DNA of 64,000 bases from Massilia antarctica (GCF_015689335.1 NZ_CP065053.1:7068001-7132000), one strand, 5' to 3'; shown: positions 1 through 14,086, counted from the first letter of the stretch. A program made the numbers and translations. The notes: generated by a model not told the origin, from the letters alone.

Positions 1-5102
<5,102 letters not shown>

Positions 5103-5106
<4 letters not shown>

Positions 5107-7427
5107 ACGGGTCTCCTGTGCGCCAGCGCGGCGTGCGCGGTGCCGCTGTCGAGCGGGCACGGAACGGCGCGCGGCCCGGTTTGCGGCAGGATGAACGGCC
5201 CGCGCGCGAGCAGTTCCAGCATGGCGTCGCCGCTCACCGGCTCGCTGAAATAATTACCTTGAAGTTCGTCGCAAGCGTGCGCCATCAGGAATTCGACCTG
5301 GGCCGCCGTCTCCACGCCTTCAGCCACCACCGTCATGTTCAGCACGTGCGCCAGGGTGATGATGGCGCGCACGATCGCCCCATCGCTGGGATCGGTCGCG
5401 ATGTCGCGCACGAACGAGGCGTCGATCTTGAGCTTGTCGATCGGCAGCCGCTTGAGGTAGGCCAGCGACGAATAGCCGGTGCCGAAGTCGTCGATCGCGA
5501 TCGCGATGCCCTGCGCGCTGATGCGTTGCAGCGCCTCGATCGCGGTGGCCGGGTCGCTCATGACGCCGGACTCGGTCAGCTCGACTTCGAGCAAGCCCGG
5601 ATCGATGGCGGCGCGCGACACCACCGCTTCGATGAAGCCGGCCACGTTGGTGCGACGAAACTGGAGCGGCGAGATATTGACGGCGATCGGCGTGTCCGTC
5701 ACGCCGCGCGTGCGCCAGCGCGCCAGTTCGGCGACCGCCTCCTGCAAGGCCCAGCTGCCGATCGGATCGATGCGGCCGGTTTCCTCGGCGACCGGAATGA
5801 AGATGCTGGGCGGGATCGGCTTGCCGTCGCGCTGGGTCCAGCGGATCAGCGCCTCCGCGCCGCACACGGCGCCGCTGACGGCATTCACCTTGGGCTGGTA
5901 GTGCAGCACGAACTCGTCGTCGTCGATGGCGCGCTGCAGGGCGCTGCCGAGCTGCAGCCTGCGGCTGACCGCCTCCTGCATCAGCGGGGTGAAGAAGGCG
6001 AAGCGCCCGCGCCCCTCGTGCTTGGCGTTGTACATCGCCGTGTCGGCGTTGCGCAGCAGGGTATCGGGGCGGGTGCCGTCGTCGGGATAGACGGCGATGC
6101 CGATGCTGGGGGTGACGCACAGCTGCTTGCCCTCGATCCAGCAGGGGGCGCCGACGGCGCGCAAGATCTTGTCGGCCACCAGCGCCGCATCGTTGACCGC
6201 GTGCAGGTCGAGCAGCAGCACGACGAATTCATCCCCGCCCAGGCGCGCCACGGTGTCGCCGTCGCGCATACAGGTGCCGAGACGTTCGGCGACGTCCTGC
6301 AGCAGGCGGTCGCCGGCCGCGTGGCCGACCGAATCGTTGATTTCCTTGAAGCGGTCGAGGTCGATGAACAGCACCGCCAGGCTGCCGGCCGGGCGCTCGC
6401 GCTGGCTGGTGGCGCGGCCGAGGCGGTCTTCCAGCAGCAAGCGGTTGGGCAAGCCGGTCAGGCTGTCGTGCAGCGACTGGTGCAGCACATACGCTTCGAG
6501 CTGCTTGCGCTCGGTGACGTCGCGCGACACCATCACAAGGCTGTCGGGCGCGCCGTCCAGCCCCGGCACCAGGGTCGCCTCGGTCTCGAAATGGTAGTCG
6601 CTCTCGCCGAGGACCCGGTACTGCAGGCGGGCACGCCCGGCACCCTGGGCGATACAGGCCAGCTCGGCGACGATGTGCTCGCGGTCGTCCGGATGGACGA
6701 TATCGAGATAGCAGCCGCCCATCCGGATCGCATTGCCAAACTCGGTATCGTAGGACGGGCTGGCGAAGGTCCAGCACCCCGCCGGATCGAGCAGGGCCAC
6801 GTAGTCGCCCGCATGCTGGATGATCAGCCGTTCCGGCGAGTCGCGCCGCTGGCACGACTCGGCCTGGGTGCGCGCGGCCACTTCCGCCTGCAACGCGCAG
6901 TGCAGCGTGTCGGCGCGCTCGCGTTCGCGCCGCAGCGCCAGGTTCAGCACCACGCATTCGCCGTCGCTTTCCATCTGGCGGCGGCGCGTGCGTTCGAGAT
7001 CGATGAAAACGCGCACCTTGGCCTTGAGCACTTCGGGAGCGACCGGCATGAACAGGTAATCGGCCGCGCCAAGGTTGTAGCCCATCGTACGATCGAGGTC
7101 GGTGGCCCGGTGCGAGGTCAGGAAGACCAGCGGCGTCGCCCGGCTGCGCGCCCGGCCACGGATCAGGCGCGCCGTCTCGAAGCCGTCCATGCCGGCCATC
7201 TTGACGTCGAGCAGGATGACCACGAAGTCCTGGTGCAGCAGCAGAAGCAGGGCTTCCTGGCCCGAGGCGGCGGTGACGACGGTGGCGTCGAGATCGCCGA
7301 GCACGGTGCGCAGGGAGAACAGCGTCGCCGGGTCGTCGTTGACAAGCAATACATTGACATTGTCGCTCGCTTCGGCCCCGGCCTTCGCGCGGAGCCCCGG
7401 CCTCTTGCCGTCTCGCTCACCGATCAT
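5103..7427 (-). CDS. REC-PAS-GGDEF-EAL cyclic-di-GMP signalling protein
   Basis: Cytoplasmic regulator of cyclic-di-GMP, 774 residues. A receiver domain (about 24-145) has acceptor Asp in [15 protein letters not shown] domain (about 200-310) precedes the GGDEF domain (about 320-480), which has an intact R-L-G-G-D-E-F motif. The EAL domain (about 495-745) keeps E-A-L, the N-I-S region, E-L-T-E, D-D-F-G-T-G-Y and E-G-V-E-T, so both synthase and phosphodiesterase sites look intact. The conserved receiver Lys of the K-P motif is Met here (Y-L-F-M-P-V). A GGAGGG site sits just before the ATG. The stop overlaps the start of the poly-HAMP kinase by ATGA, so the two are probably translated together and the kinase may phosphorylate this receiver. 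Which activity dominates cannot be told from sequence. Confidence 0.93.
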
Positions 7428-7614
7428 GTTCCCTCCAGATTGACGGGGCCGCCGCGTTCAGGAGCGCCAGCCGAAAAATACATCTTAATCGACCTCGCGG
7501 CACATTTAAAGCAAGCGCGACGCATACATCGTGGCGTACGTGGCACACCACGACGCATGCAGTAAAATTAAATCTTCAGAGATATGGCGCCCCGTCCCGT
7601 GCCAGGAAGCTTCC

Positions 7615-9391
7615 ATGAGCCAGGCCAATCCTGAACATTCCGAACTGGACTTGTCGAGCTGCGACAAGGAACCGATCCGCACGCCAGGCAGTATCCAGCC
7701 GCACGGCTTCCTGCTGGCGCTCTCGCCCACCCTGGACGTGCTGCAGGCCAGCGACAATCTGGAACAGATGATCGGGGCCGACGCCGCGCGCGCCATCGGC
7801 CAGCCGCTCGAACGGGTGATCGGCGAGCAGGCCAGCCTGCAGCTGCGGCCCGAGATCGACGCCGCCGACATCGGCCAGCGCCCGCTCTATCTGTGCACCC
7901 TGGGGATCGGACCGGCGCGCCATTTCGACGTGCTGGCGCACTGCTACGATGGCTTGCTGATCGTCGAATTCGAGGCCGTCGAACGCGCTTCGGCGGCCGA
8001 CTTGCGCCACCTGCACCGCCAGGTCGGCGACTTTTTGCTCAAGGTCGGCGACAGCGCCGCGGCGCCGGCCATGTGCGAACTGGCGGCGCGCGAAATCCGC
8101 CGTGTCACCGGCTTTGGCCGGGTCATGGTGTACCAGTTCGACGAGGAAGGCCACGGCCATGTGCTGGCCGAATGCCGCGACGACGCTTACCCGTCCTATC
8201 CGGGGCAGCGCTTTCCGGCGTCCGACATCCCGCCCCAGGCGCGCGAGCTGTACATGCTTAACCGCATCCGCCTGATCCAGGATGCCAACTACACGCCGGC
8301 GCGCCTGCTCCCGCCCATCAATCCCGTCACCGGGGCCGCCAACGACCTGTCGTTCGCGGCCTTGCGCAGCGTCTCGCCGATCCACCTGCAGTACATGCGC
8401 AACATGGGCACCCTGGCCTCGATGTCGGTGTCGCTGATGGTCTAGGGCCGGCTGTGGGGACTGATCTCCTGCCACCACGCCACGCCCTGCGCGCTGGCCT
8501 TCGACAAGCGCACCGCCTGCGAGCAGCTGGGCCAGATGCTGGCCATGTGCATCGAGTCGCGCGAGGACGCCAACGAGCCGCAGTTCCGGCTCGACGTGCG
8601 CCGCATCATGGTGTCGATGCTGGCCGGGCTGACCCGGGGTTCGGACTTCATCGATAACCTCTCGAGCGTATTTCCGGCCCTGCTGCAGTTCGCGCGCGCT
8701 GGCGGCGCCGCCATCGTGTTCGACGAGCGCCTGCTGACCTACGGCGACACCCCGGACGAAGAGGCGATTCGCGCACTGGTCGGCTGGCTCGACCTGCTGC
8801 TGGAACCGTCGGCCAGCGAGAACCCGGAAAAGCGCCAGCGCTTCCTGCGCAACATCAAGGATTCGGCGCGCCTGGCCGGCAAGCTGGTCGACGACCTGCT
8901 CAGTTTTTCGCAGATGGGCCGCGCCGCCCTGCGCCCGACCCTGGTCCAGATGGGCGAGCTGGTACGCTCCTGCATCGACAAGCACGCTCGACGTGGGCCA
9001 GCGCCAGGTCGACTGGGACATCGGCCCGCTGCCCGCGATGCAGGCCGACCCCACCTTCCTGCAGCTGGCGCTGTACAACCTGCTGTCGAACGCGCTCAAG
9101 TTCACCTGCCAGAAACAGCGCGCCCTGATCACCATCCGCGCCAGCGACGACGGGCCCGAATGGGTGCTGTCGATCGGCGACAATGGCGCCGGTTTCAACA
9201 TGGACTACGTGCACAAGCTGTTCGGCGTGTTCCAGCGTTTGCACCGCATGGAAGACTTCAAGGGCACCGGCATCGGCCTGGCCAACGTGCGCCGCATCAT
9301 CGAGCGCCACGGCGGGCGGGTCTGGGCCAGTGGCGTGCCGGGCGAAGGCGCCACGTTTTACTTCAGCATCCCCAAAGAACGCCATATGTAA
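7615..9391 (+). pseudogene. Decayed bacteriophytochrome sensor kinase
   Basis: Remnant of a biliverdin-binding red/far-red photoreceptor kinase. The ATG at 7615 has an AGGAAG site. The N-terminal PAS region has the chromophore Cys16 and a P-G-S-I-Q-P-H-G motif; the GAF domain keeps F-P-A-S-D-I-P and L-R-S-V-S-P-I-H-L-Q-Y-M-R-N-M. Three lesions are visible. A TAG stop at 8443-8445 interrupts S-L-M-V-(stop)-G-R-L-W-G-L-I-S-C-H-H. The PHY domain stops after A-L-V-G-W-L-D and runs straight into L-L-L-E-P-S-A-S-E-N-P-E-K, so the end of PHY and the phospho-acceptor His region are missing. A frameshift near 8984, explained by loss of one GC from GCGC, moves the ATPase domain (N-L-L-S-N-A-L-K-F ... 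G-T-G-I-G-L-A-N) to another frame. Residues 1-276 could still make a truncated PAS-GAF protein. Confidence 0.88.
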
Positions 9392-9403
9392 GGTACGTAA
9401 GAC

Positions 9404-9859
9404 ATGTTAAAGCCCATCCTTCTGGTCGAAGATAATCCGCACGACCTGGAACTGACCTTGATCGCGCTTGAAAAGAGCCAGTTGGCCAATGAAGTCGTCA
9501 TCGCGCGCGACGGCGCCGAGGCGCTCGATTACCTGATGTGCCGCGCCGGTCACGCGGCGCGCCAGGTCGGCAATCCGACCGTGGTGCTGCTCGACCTGAA
9601 GCTGCCGAAAGTCGATGGCCTGGAAGTGCTCAAGGAAATCCGCAGCACGCCGCAGTTGAAAAGCATTCCGGTAGTGATGCTTACGTCTTCCAAGGAAGAG
9701 CAGGACCTGCTGCGCAGTTATGAGCTGGGGGTCAATGCGTATGTGGTCAAGCCGGTGGACTTCGAGCAATTCGTGCGGGCGATTGCCGACCTGGGGATTT
9801 TCTGGGCGGTGCTCAACGAGCCGCCGCCGGGTTCCTACCGCTACGTCAAGCCGCACTAG
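9404..9859 (+). CDS. Rcp1-type response regulator
   Basis: Single-domain CheY-like receiver of 151 residues. The acidic pair is V-E-D-N, the phospho-acceptor Asp lies in V-V-L-L-D-L-K-L-P-K-V-D-G (about residue 62), then T-S-S and the conserved V-K-P-V Lys. The loop after the first helix and the C-terminal tail are typical of the Rcp1 family, whose genes usually follow phytochrome kinases and receive their phosphate. It begins 12 nt after the last phytochrome-frame stop, with TAAGGT upstream of the ATG. It looks intact although its presumed kinase partner is broken, so it may be inactive in practice or served by another kinase. Confidence 0.92.
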   Translation: MLKPILLVEDNPHDLELTLIALEKSQLANEVVIARDGAEALDYLMCRAGHAARQVGNPTVVLLDLKLPKVDGLEVLKEIRSTPQLKSIPVVMLTSSKEEQDLLRSYELGVNAYVVKPVDFEQFVRAIADLGIFWAVLNEPPPGSYRYVKPH

Positions 9860-10060
9860 CGAGCGGCGCCGGCGCTGCCGTATCAAGCTCGCCCTGTCAT
9901 CGTTCAATCGTGACAATGTGTGATTATTTCCATATTTATTTGTTCTATTGTAGATGGGCTTACCCCGAACGTATCGACATCGACCTGTCGACACGCAGCC
10001 ATCTTGTCCGGGGATCGGGAAGGTCACGCAGTTCTTTAACATCACCTGAAGGAGACCAAC

Positions 10061-10885
10061 ATGACAAAAGGCATCGCCGTGGCCATCGGCCTGAATGGCG
10101 TCGATCCTGTCCACTATCAAGGCTGGAGCGGACCGCTCCACGCTTGCGAGGCGGACGCGATCGACATGCAGGCAATCGGACGCGCAAGCGGATTCCAGGC
10201 CAACACCCTGCTCACCGCCCGGGCGACCCGCAAAGCGGTGACGGCCGACATCCTCGCCGCGGCGAAGTCGCTCGTCGCGGGCGACATTTTCATGATCAGT
10301 TACTCGGGCCACGGCGGTCAGCTGCCCGACCTCAATGGCGATGAATCGGATGGCCTTGACGAAACCTGGTGTCTGTTTGACGGGCAAATGACGGATGACG
10401 AACTGTATGCGCTCTGGGCCCAATTTTCACCTGGTGTTCGCATCCTGCAGTTCTCCGACAGCTGCCACAGCGGCACGGTGAACAAGGTCATGCTGTATGC
10501 GGCCTGGTCGCATCAACGGGGGCTGCCGTCGACACCGAAAGCGATGCCGATGGATGTCGCTTCCAGGGTCTATTTGAACAATCGCGAATTCTACGATCCG
10601 ATCCTCAAGTCGGCCGATATCGCCAACGCAAAAAAACGGGTCGGCGCATCGGTGCTGCTCATTTCCGGCTGCCAGGATAACCAGCTGTCGCAAGATGGCC
10701 CGTTCAATGGCGCATTTACCGGCGCGTTGAAATCCGTGTGGAATGGCGGGAAATTCGTCGGCGGCTACGCGCGCTTCAAGACGGCGATTGCGAACAAGCT
10801 TCCGCCGGATCAGTCGCCGGAGTTGAGCCAGGTAGGCCATGTCGACCTGGCCTTCGCCGCTCAAAAGCCGTTCACGATCGGCTAG
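10061..10885 (+). CDS. Orthocaspase (metacaspase-like C14 peptidase)
   Basis: Cysteine peptidase of the caspase/metacaspase clan, 274 residues, consisting essentially of one p20-like domain with no fused domains. The catalytic dyad is visible: His84 in Y-S-G-H-G-G-Q and Cys135 in D-S-C-H-S-G. An acidic D-L-N-G-D-E-S-D-G-L-D-E segment follows the His, as is common in bacterial and fungal family members. There is no signal peptide, so it should be cytoplasmic. Strong AAGGAG site 7 nt before the ATG. The upstream 200 nt include an AT-rich stretch (about 9906-9955) that could hold a promoter. It is monocistronic and convergent with the receiver remnant. Metacaspases typically cut after Arg or Lys; the substrate here is unknown. 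Confidence 0.9.
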   Translation: MTKGIAVAIGLNGVDPVHYQGWSGPLHACEADAIDMQAIGRASGFQANTLLTARATRKAVTADILAAAKSLVAGDIFMISYSGHGGQLPDLNGDESDGLDETWCLFDGQMTDDELYALWAQFSPGVRILQFSDSCHSGTVNKVMLYAAWSHQRGLPSTPKAMPMDVASRVYLNNREFYDPILKSADIANAKKRVGASVLLISGCQDNQLSQDGPFNGAFTGALKSVWNGGKFVGGYARFKTAIANKLPPDQSPELSQVGHVDLAFAAQKPFTIG

Positions 10886-10909
10886 CTGCCCGGGCCTGGC
10901 CGGCCGCGC

Positions 10910-11266
10910 TCAGTGCGACGTCGCGCCGGCCGGCTTGCGGCGCCTGAGCAAGTGGCGGATGCGCGCGCTGAGCACATCGGCGTTGTACGGTTTTTGCGGC
11001 AGATTGACCTTGGCATCGAGCTTGCCTTCATGCGCCAGCACGCCTTCGGCATAGCCCGACGTAAACAGCAGCTGCGCCGACGGCAGCTTGGTGCGCACCA
11101 CGTCGCTCAATTCGAGGCTGCTCAATTTCCCCGGCGTGATCACGTCCGAAAACACCAGGTCGATGCGGGCGCCCGAATCGACGATGTCCCTGTTCCATAA
11201 CTCTTCCGCCTCGACCAGTTCGCCACTATGGCGATTGCGCGCCACGTCCATGTTCAGCTCCCACAA
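10910..11266 (-). pseudogene. Receiver-domain fragment of a hybrid kinase
   Basis: A 118-codon frame whose residues about 33-110 match the second two-thirds of a receiver domain of the type found at the end of hybrid histidine kinases: D-L-V-F-S-D-V-I-T-P-G-K with the acceptor Asp, L-L-F-T-S-G-Y-A-E-G-V-L and Q-K-P-Y-N-A-D-V-L-S-A-R-I-R-H-L-L. The first strand and the acidic pocket residues are missing; the 30 residues before the match are not recognisable. It is most likely the tail of a deleted kinase gene. Expression as a small protein cannot be excluded. Confidence 0.6.
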
Positions 11267-11375
11267 TAACTCGAAGGCCGATTATGCGCTGCGTAGTCGC
11301 ACAAGGTTTGAGGCCGGCTAATACGGGAAGAGAGCGTGCGAAAATGCCACGCCGATCAAAACGGAAGGGCAATTG

Positions 11376-11407
11376 AAAAAGGGCCTGCAATTGCTTGCAG
11401 GCCCTTT
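11376..11407 (-). terminator. Rho-independent terminator after first tRNA-Asn
   Basis: A 13-bp perfect stem (11378-11390 with 11395-11407) built on AAAGGGCCTGCAA, with a 4-nt loop and a T run in the minus direction. It lies 8 nt past the 3' end of the tRNA. Confidence 0.9.
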
Positions 11408-11414
11408 CAAATTC

Positions 11415-11490
11415 TGGCTCCCCGACCTGGACTCGAACCAGGGACCTGCGGATTAACAGTCCGTCGCTCTACCAACTGAGCTATCAGGGA
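11415..11490 (-). tRNA. tRNA-Asn(GTT), copy 1
   Basis: 76-nt tRNA read on the minus strand. The anticodon loop is CTGTTAA (GTT, Asn), with 7-bp acceptor stem TCCCTGA/TCGGGGA (one G-T pair), D loop AGTTGGTA, T loop TTCGAGT and an encoded CCA. Identical in sequence to the copies at 12326 and 13896. It is followed by its own terminator. Confidence 0.97.
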
Positions 11491-11501
11491 AAAGAGGCCG
11501 T

Positions 11502-11530
11502 ATTATATAGGCCCCGGGCGAAATTTAGAA
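11502..11530 (-). promoter_or_regulatory. Promoter of tRNA-Asn copy 1
   Basis: The minus strand reads TATAAT at 11507-11502, 11 nt before the tRNA 5' end. A weaker -35 (TTCTAA, 11530-11525) lies 17 bp further up and overlaps the stop codon of the upstream outer-membrane gene. Confidence 0.65.
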
Positions 11531-12136
11531 GTAGAAATTACCGAAAATGCCGACGTGGTCGCCTTTGACCTTGTCGTTGCGCAGGGAGCCACGATACATA
11601 TAGCTCTCGCTGTCCTTGTATTCTTCTTTCACAAAGCGCAGTTTGAGGCCCACATTCTGGCTGAAGAAGTACTCGCCTTCGACCACGGCGCCGACGGTGT
11701 TATCGAAATCGGTGCCGATGCCGGAGCCGTAGCCGCTACCGCTCAGCTTAGGGCCGGCGACATAACGCACGCCGCCGCCGAAGCGGAATTTGTCGGTCGG
11801 GTGGAAGTAGCCCAGCAGTTCGATCGGGTAACGGCGGAAGTTGACGTTGCCATTGTTGGCATCGGCCTGGTCGAAGTGGAAACCCACGGTGCTCTGGACA
11901 GAGAACTGTTGATTGATGCGATAGTCGATGCCGCCAACGAAGGCAACCATGCCGCCGGCGCGCACGTTGATCTTGCCGCCGTTGGTGTATTTAGCGGTGG
12001 CCAGCTTGTCGCCACCGAAGGTCAGGCCGGTGCCGACAACGAAATGCAATGGCTTGCCTGATACTGGCGCGTTTTGTGCCTGGGCCGAGCTCAGGGATGC
12101 GATCGCAACAGCGATCACGAGTGCAATTTTTTTCAT
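11525..12136 (-). CDS. Outer-membrane beta-barrel protein
   Basis: 203-residue protein with a Sec signal peptide cut after A-Q-A (about residue 21). The mature part has alternating aromatic/hydrophobic strands (for example F-V-V-G-T-G-L-T-F, V-G-F-H-F-D, Y-P-I-E-L-L-G-Y-F, F-R-F-G-G-G-V-R-Y) and ends N-F-Y-F, the C-terminal Phe that the BAM complex recognises. Length suggests an eight-stranded OmpW/OmpA-like barrel. Specific function not recognised. It sits alone between two tRNA-Asn genes; its stop codon overlaps the promoter region of the next tRNA. Confidence 0.8.
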   Translation of the reverse strand: MKKIALVIAVAIASLSSAQAQNAPVSGKPLHFVVGTGLTFGGDKLATAKYTNGGKINVRAGGMVAFVGGIDYRINQQFSVQSTVGFHFDQADANNGNVNFRRYPIELLGYFHPTDKFRFGGGVRYVAGPKLSGSGYGSGIGTDFDNTVGAVVEGEYFFSQNVGLKLRFVKEEYKDSESYMYRGSLRNDKVKGDHVGIFGNFYF

Positions 12137-12286
12137 GGTATTTTTAGGTGTAAGGATGGGATAACGCGCGGGAGTGCTGCGTATTTACCAGGCAGTATGA
12201 TACTGGTCAGGATTGCAATTAAGCAAGGAAGATGACTTCCAGACGTTGTTTATAGGTAACAAACAGTGCAAAGCCGAATCAGTTAC

Positions 12287-12317
12287 AAAAAAGGCCACGT
12301 TGTTCAACGTGGCCTTT
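12287..12317 (-). terminator. Rho-independent terminator after second tRNA-Asn
   Basis: Perfect 13-bp stem AAAGGCCACGTTG (12290-12302) with 12305-12317, a 2-nt gap, and six Ts in the minus direction. It begins 9 nt past the tRNA end. Confidence 0.9.
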
Positions 12318-12325
12318 CGGTATTC

Positions 12326-12401
12326 TGGCTCCCCGACCTGGACTCGAACCAGGGACCTGCGGATTAACAGTCCGTCGCTCTACCAACTGAGCTATCAGGG
12401 A
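12326..12401 (-). tRNA. tRNA-Asn(GTT), copy 2
   Basis: Same 76-nt sequence as copy 1, including the encoded CCA and the CTGTTAA anticodon loop. It is preceded by a promoter and followed by a terminator of its own. Confidence 0.97.
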
Positions 12402-12412
12402 AAAGAGGCCGC

Positions 12413-12441
12413 ATTATAGCGGGCAAACCAAAGGCTGTCCA
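12413..12441 (-). promoter_or_regulatory. Promoter of tRNA-Asn copy 2
   Basis: On the minus strand TGGACA (12441-12436), a 17-bp spacer and TATAAT (12418-12413), 11 nt before the tRNA 5' end: a near-consensus sigma-70 promoter. Confidence 0.8.
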
Positions 12442-12697
12442 GTATTGCGTGCGCTCCGGGTCAAGCCCGCAGCGGCGCGCGTTGCAAGATTCCCGCCCAC
12501 CTGAACCGCGCATGTCGGTGAGATTGACGTCTCCACACGCAAAAACCCCAACCGCTGAAGTGCCCGCGCTAACTGCCCCCTCCTGCGACGCCGCCACCTT
12601 ACATACCCTCGATCAACATTGATTTAAATGCATAGTTAATTTTTTATTATGATAATATTCCAGCCCATTCCATACCCGGTAAGCAGAAAGGTTTTTT

Positions 12698-13732
12698 ATG
12701 AAATCAACGTCAGGACGGACCGTCCTGTGCCTACTGACCGCCAGCCTGCTCGCGGTCCTTGACGCGGGCGCCGGCGAGGTCGCGGCGAACGCCAACACCG
12801 CCATCAACAATCCCGCCGTCAGCGCCCGCCGAATGAGCGACCTGGTCAAAGAACTGGCCAGTCCGAAGTACGCCGGCCGCCTCCCGGGCACTGCCGGAGA
12901 TCGTCAGTCGCTCAATGTGATCGTCAACGAGTTCAAAGCCATCGGGCTGTCTCCTGCCGGCACGCAAGACTATGTACAGCCATTCACCACGACGATCGTC
13001 GAGCCGGACGGCGAAAGCCATGGCAATCCGGAAAATCCCTTGCTGGGTGAACGCATGGCCACCAGCAATGTGATCGGCATCATCCCTGGCAACGATCCGG
13101 AATTGTCCGACGAAATCATTATCATCAGCGCCCACCGCGACCACCTGGGCCAGACTCCCGACGGTGTGCATTATCCCGGCGCCAATGACGACTTGTCAGG
13201 CTTGGCCTCGGTCATGGAACTGGCGCGCCTGTTTATGCAACACAAAGGGGGAAACAAGCGCACCTTGATGTTTATCGCGTACGGCGCGGAAGAGCAGCAT
13301 GAAATGGGCTCGATGCATCACGTCGCCCATCCGTTGCCGGATTTCCCTAATGAAAACATCGTGCTGATGATTTCCATCGACATGATCGGCCAGGGGTATG
13401 ACAAATGGAGCAGCTTTACGCCAGCCCAGTTAAGCCGCTACGCCAACACGTGGTTTGACGAGGTATACAACGGCATCAATGACGATAGCGACGAGTATTC
13501 GCACGAATATCCGCCGCAGAAAGAGGCAACTTTCTCGTATGATGCCGGCCCTTTCGGCAAAATCGGTATCAACAACCGGGTGTTTGGCAAGGCGGAGGGG
13601 ATTGAGCATTATCACAAGACCACCGACACGTGGGAAAACGTGCGCTTCGCCCCGGCCGCCATCGTCACCAAGACCATTTTCGATTTCCTGTGGAAGGTGG
13701 ATCAGGATCCCAGGGCGCATATCAAACCCTGA
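12698..13732 (+). CDS. M28-family zinc aminopeptidase, exported
   Basis: 344-residue metallopeptidase of the M28 family with an N-terminal signal sequence (about 1-26). Zinc ligands and catalytic residues are visible: S-A-H-R-D-H-L-G, G-A-N-D-D-L-S-G, A-Y-G-A-E-E-Q, S-I-D-M-I-G and the late His in E-H-Y-H-K-T-T-D-T. The order is that of a cocatalytic two-zinc site. The start is supported by AGAAAGG before the ATG. The region upstream (12610-12665) is strikingly AT-rich and probably carries the promoter. Monocistronic, on the opposite strand to the tRNA genes that flank it. Substrate unknown; M28 enzymes remove N-terminal residues from peptides in the periplasm or outside the cell. Confidence 0.88.
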   Translation: MKSTSGRTVLCLLTASLLAVLDAGAGEVAANANTAINNPAVSARRMSDLVKELASPKYAGRLPGTAGDRQSLNVIVNEFKAIGLSPAGTQDYVQPFTTTIVEPDGESHGNPENPLLGERMATSNVIGIIPGNDPELSDEIIIISAHRDHLGQTPDGVHYPGANDDLSGLASVMELARLFMQHKGGNKRTLMFIAYGAEEQHEMGSMHHVAHPLPDFPNENIVLMISIDMIGQGYDKWSSFTPAQLSRYANTWFDEVYNGINDDSDEYSHEYPPQKEATFSYDAGPFGKIGINNRVFGKAEGIEHYHKTTDTWENVRFAPAAIVTKTIFDFLWKVDQDPRAHIKP

Positions 13733-13847
13733 ACGCCGGGCGCCAACATGCGATAGAAAGCCTAACTGGTGCAGCTTGGGCTGCTGGGGTCGGCGCGCGG
13801 CGGGACTTGCCCCCACAGGAGTGCGCCCATGCCGGGCGCAGCAACGC

Positions 13848-13880
13848 AAAAAAGCCCAAGCGGTGAAGGCTGGGCTTTTT
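13848..13880. terminator. Bidirectional terminator between peptidase and tRNA-Asn
   Basis: Stem AAAAAAGCCCA ... TGGGCTTTTT with an A run on one side and a T run on the other. It can stop the third tRNA transcript (minus) and the M28 peptidase transcript (plus). Confidence 0.85.
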
Positions 13881-13895
13881 GATCTTGCTGTATTC

Positions 13896-13971
13896 TGGCT
13901 CCCCGACCTGGACTCGAACCAGGGACCTGCGGATTAACAGTCCGTCGCTCTACCAACTGAGCTATCAGGGA
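13896..13971 (-). tRNA. tRNA-Asn(GTT), copy 3
   Basis: Third identical 76-nt tRNA-Asn with GTT anticodon and encoded CCA. The sequence upstream differs from copies 1 and 2 beyond the -10 box, so identity is confined to the gene and a few flanking bases. Confidence 0.97.
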
Positions 13972-13982
13972 ATAAAAGAAAC

Positions 13983-14011
13983 ATTATATGCTGTAATGAT
14001 CAGACCATCAA
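13983..14011 (-). promoter_or_regulatory. Promoter of tRNA-Asn copy 3
   Basis: Minus strand TTGATG, 17-bp spacer, TATAAT (13988-13983), 11 nt before the tRNA start. It matches the sigma-70 consensus well and has the same -10 placement as the other two copies. Confidence 0.8.
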
Positions 14012-14044
14012 GTTGTTGGCAGTAATCGCTGCAGCACCATGCTC

Positions 14045-14078
14045 TTCTTCGAATCAATCTTTCGTTCAATTCGAAGAA
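14045..14078 (-). terminator. Possible terminator of the aminotransferase gene
   Basis: Inverted repeat TTCTTCGAAT (14045-14054) with ATTCGAAGAA (14069-14078), 9 nt past the aminotransferase stop. The stem is AT-rich and lacks a clear T tract, so its role in termination is uncertain. Confidence 0.4.
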
Positions 14079-14086
14079 GCAAGATC

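Noticed and set aside
12364..12891. Minus-strand open frames around tRNA-Asn copy 2 and the peptidase start
   Set aside because: They run through the tRNA or the peptidase signal-peptide region antisense and have no homology-like features.
11376..13971. Genomic island integrated at tRNA-Asn
   Set aside because: No integrase, no phage or conjugation gene and only short inter-tRNA segments; kept only as a cassette-like observation.
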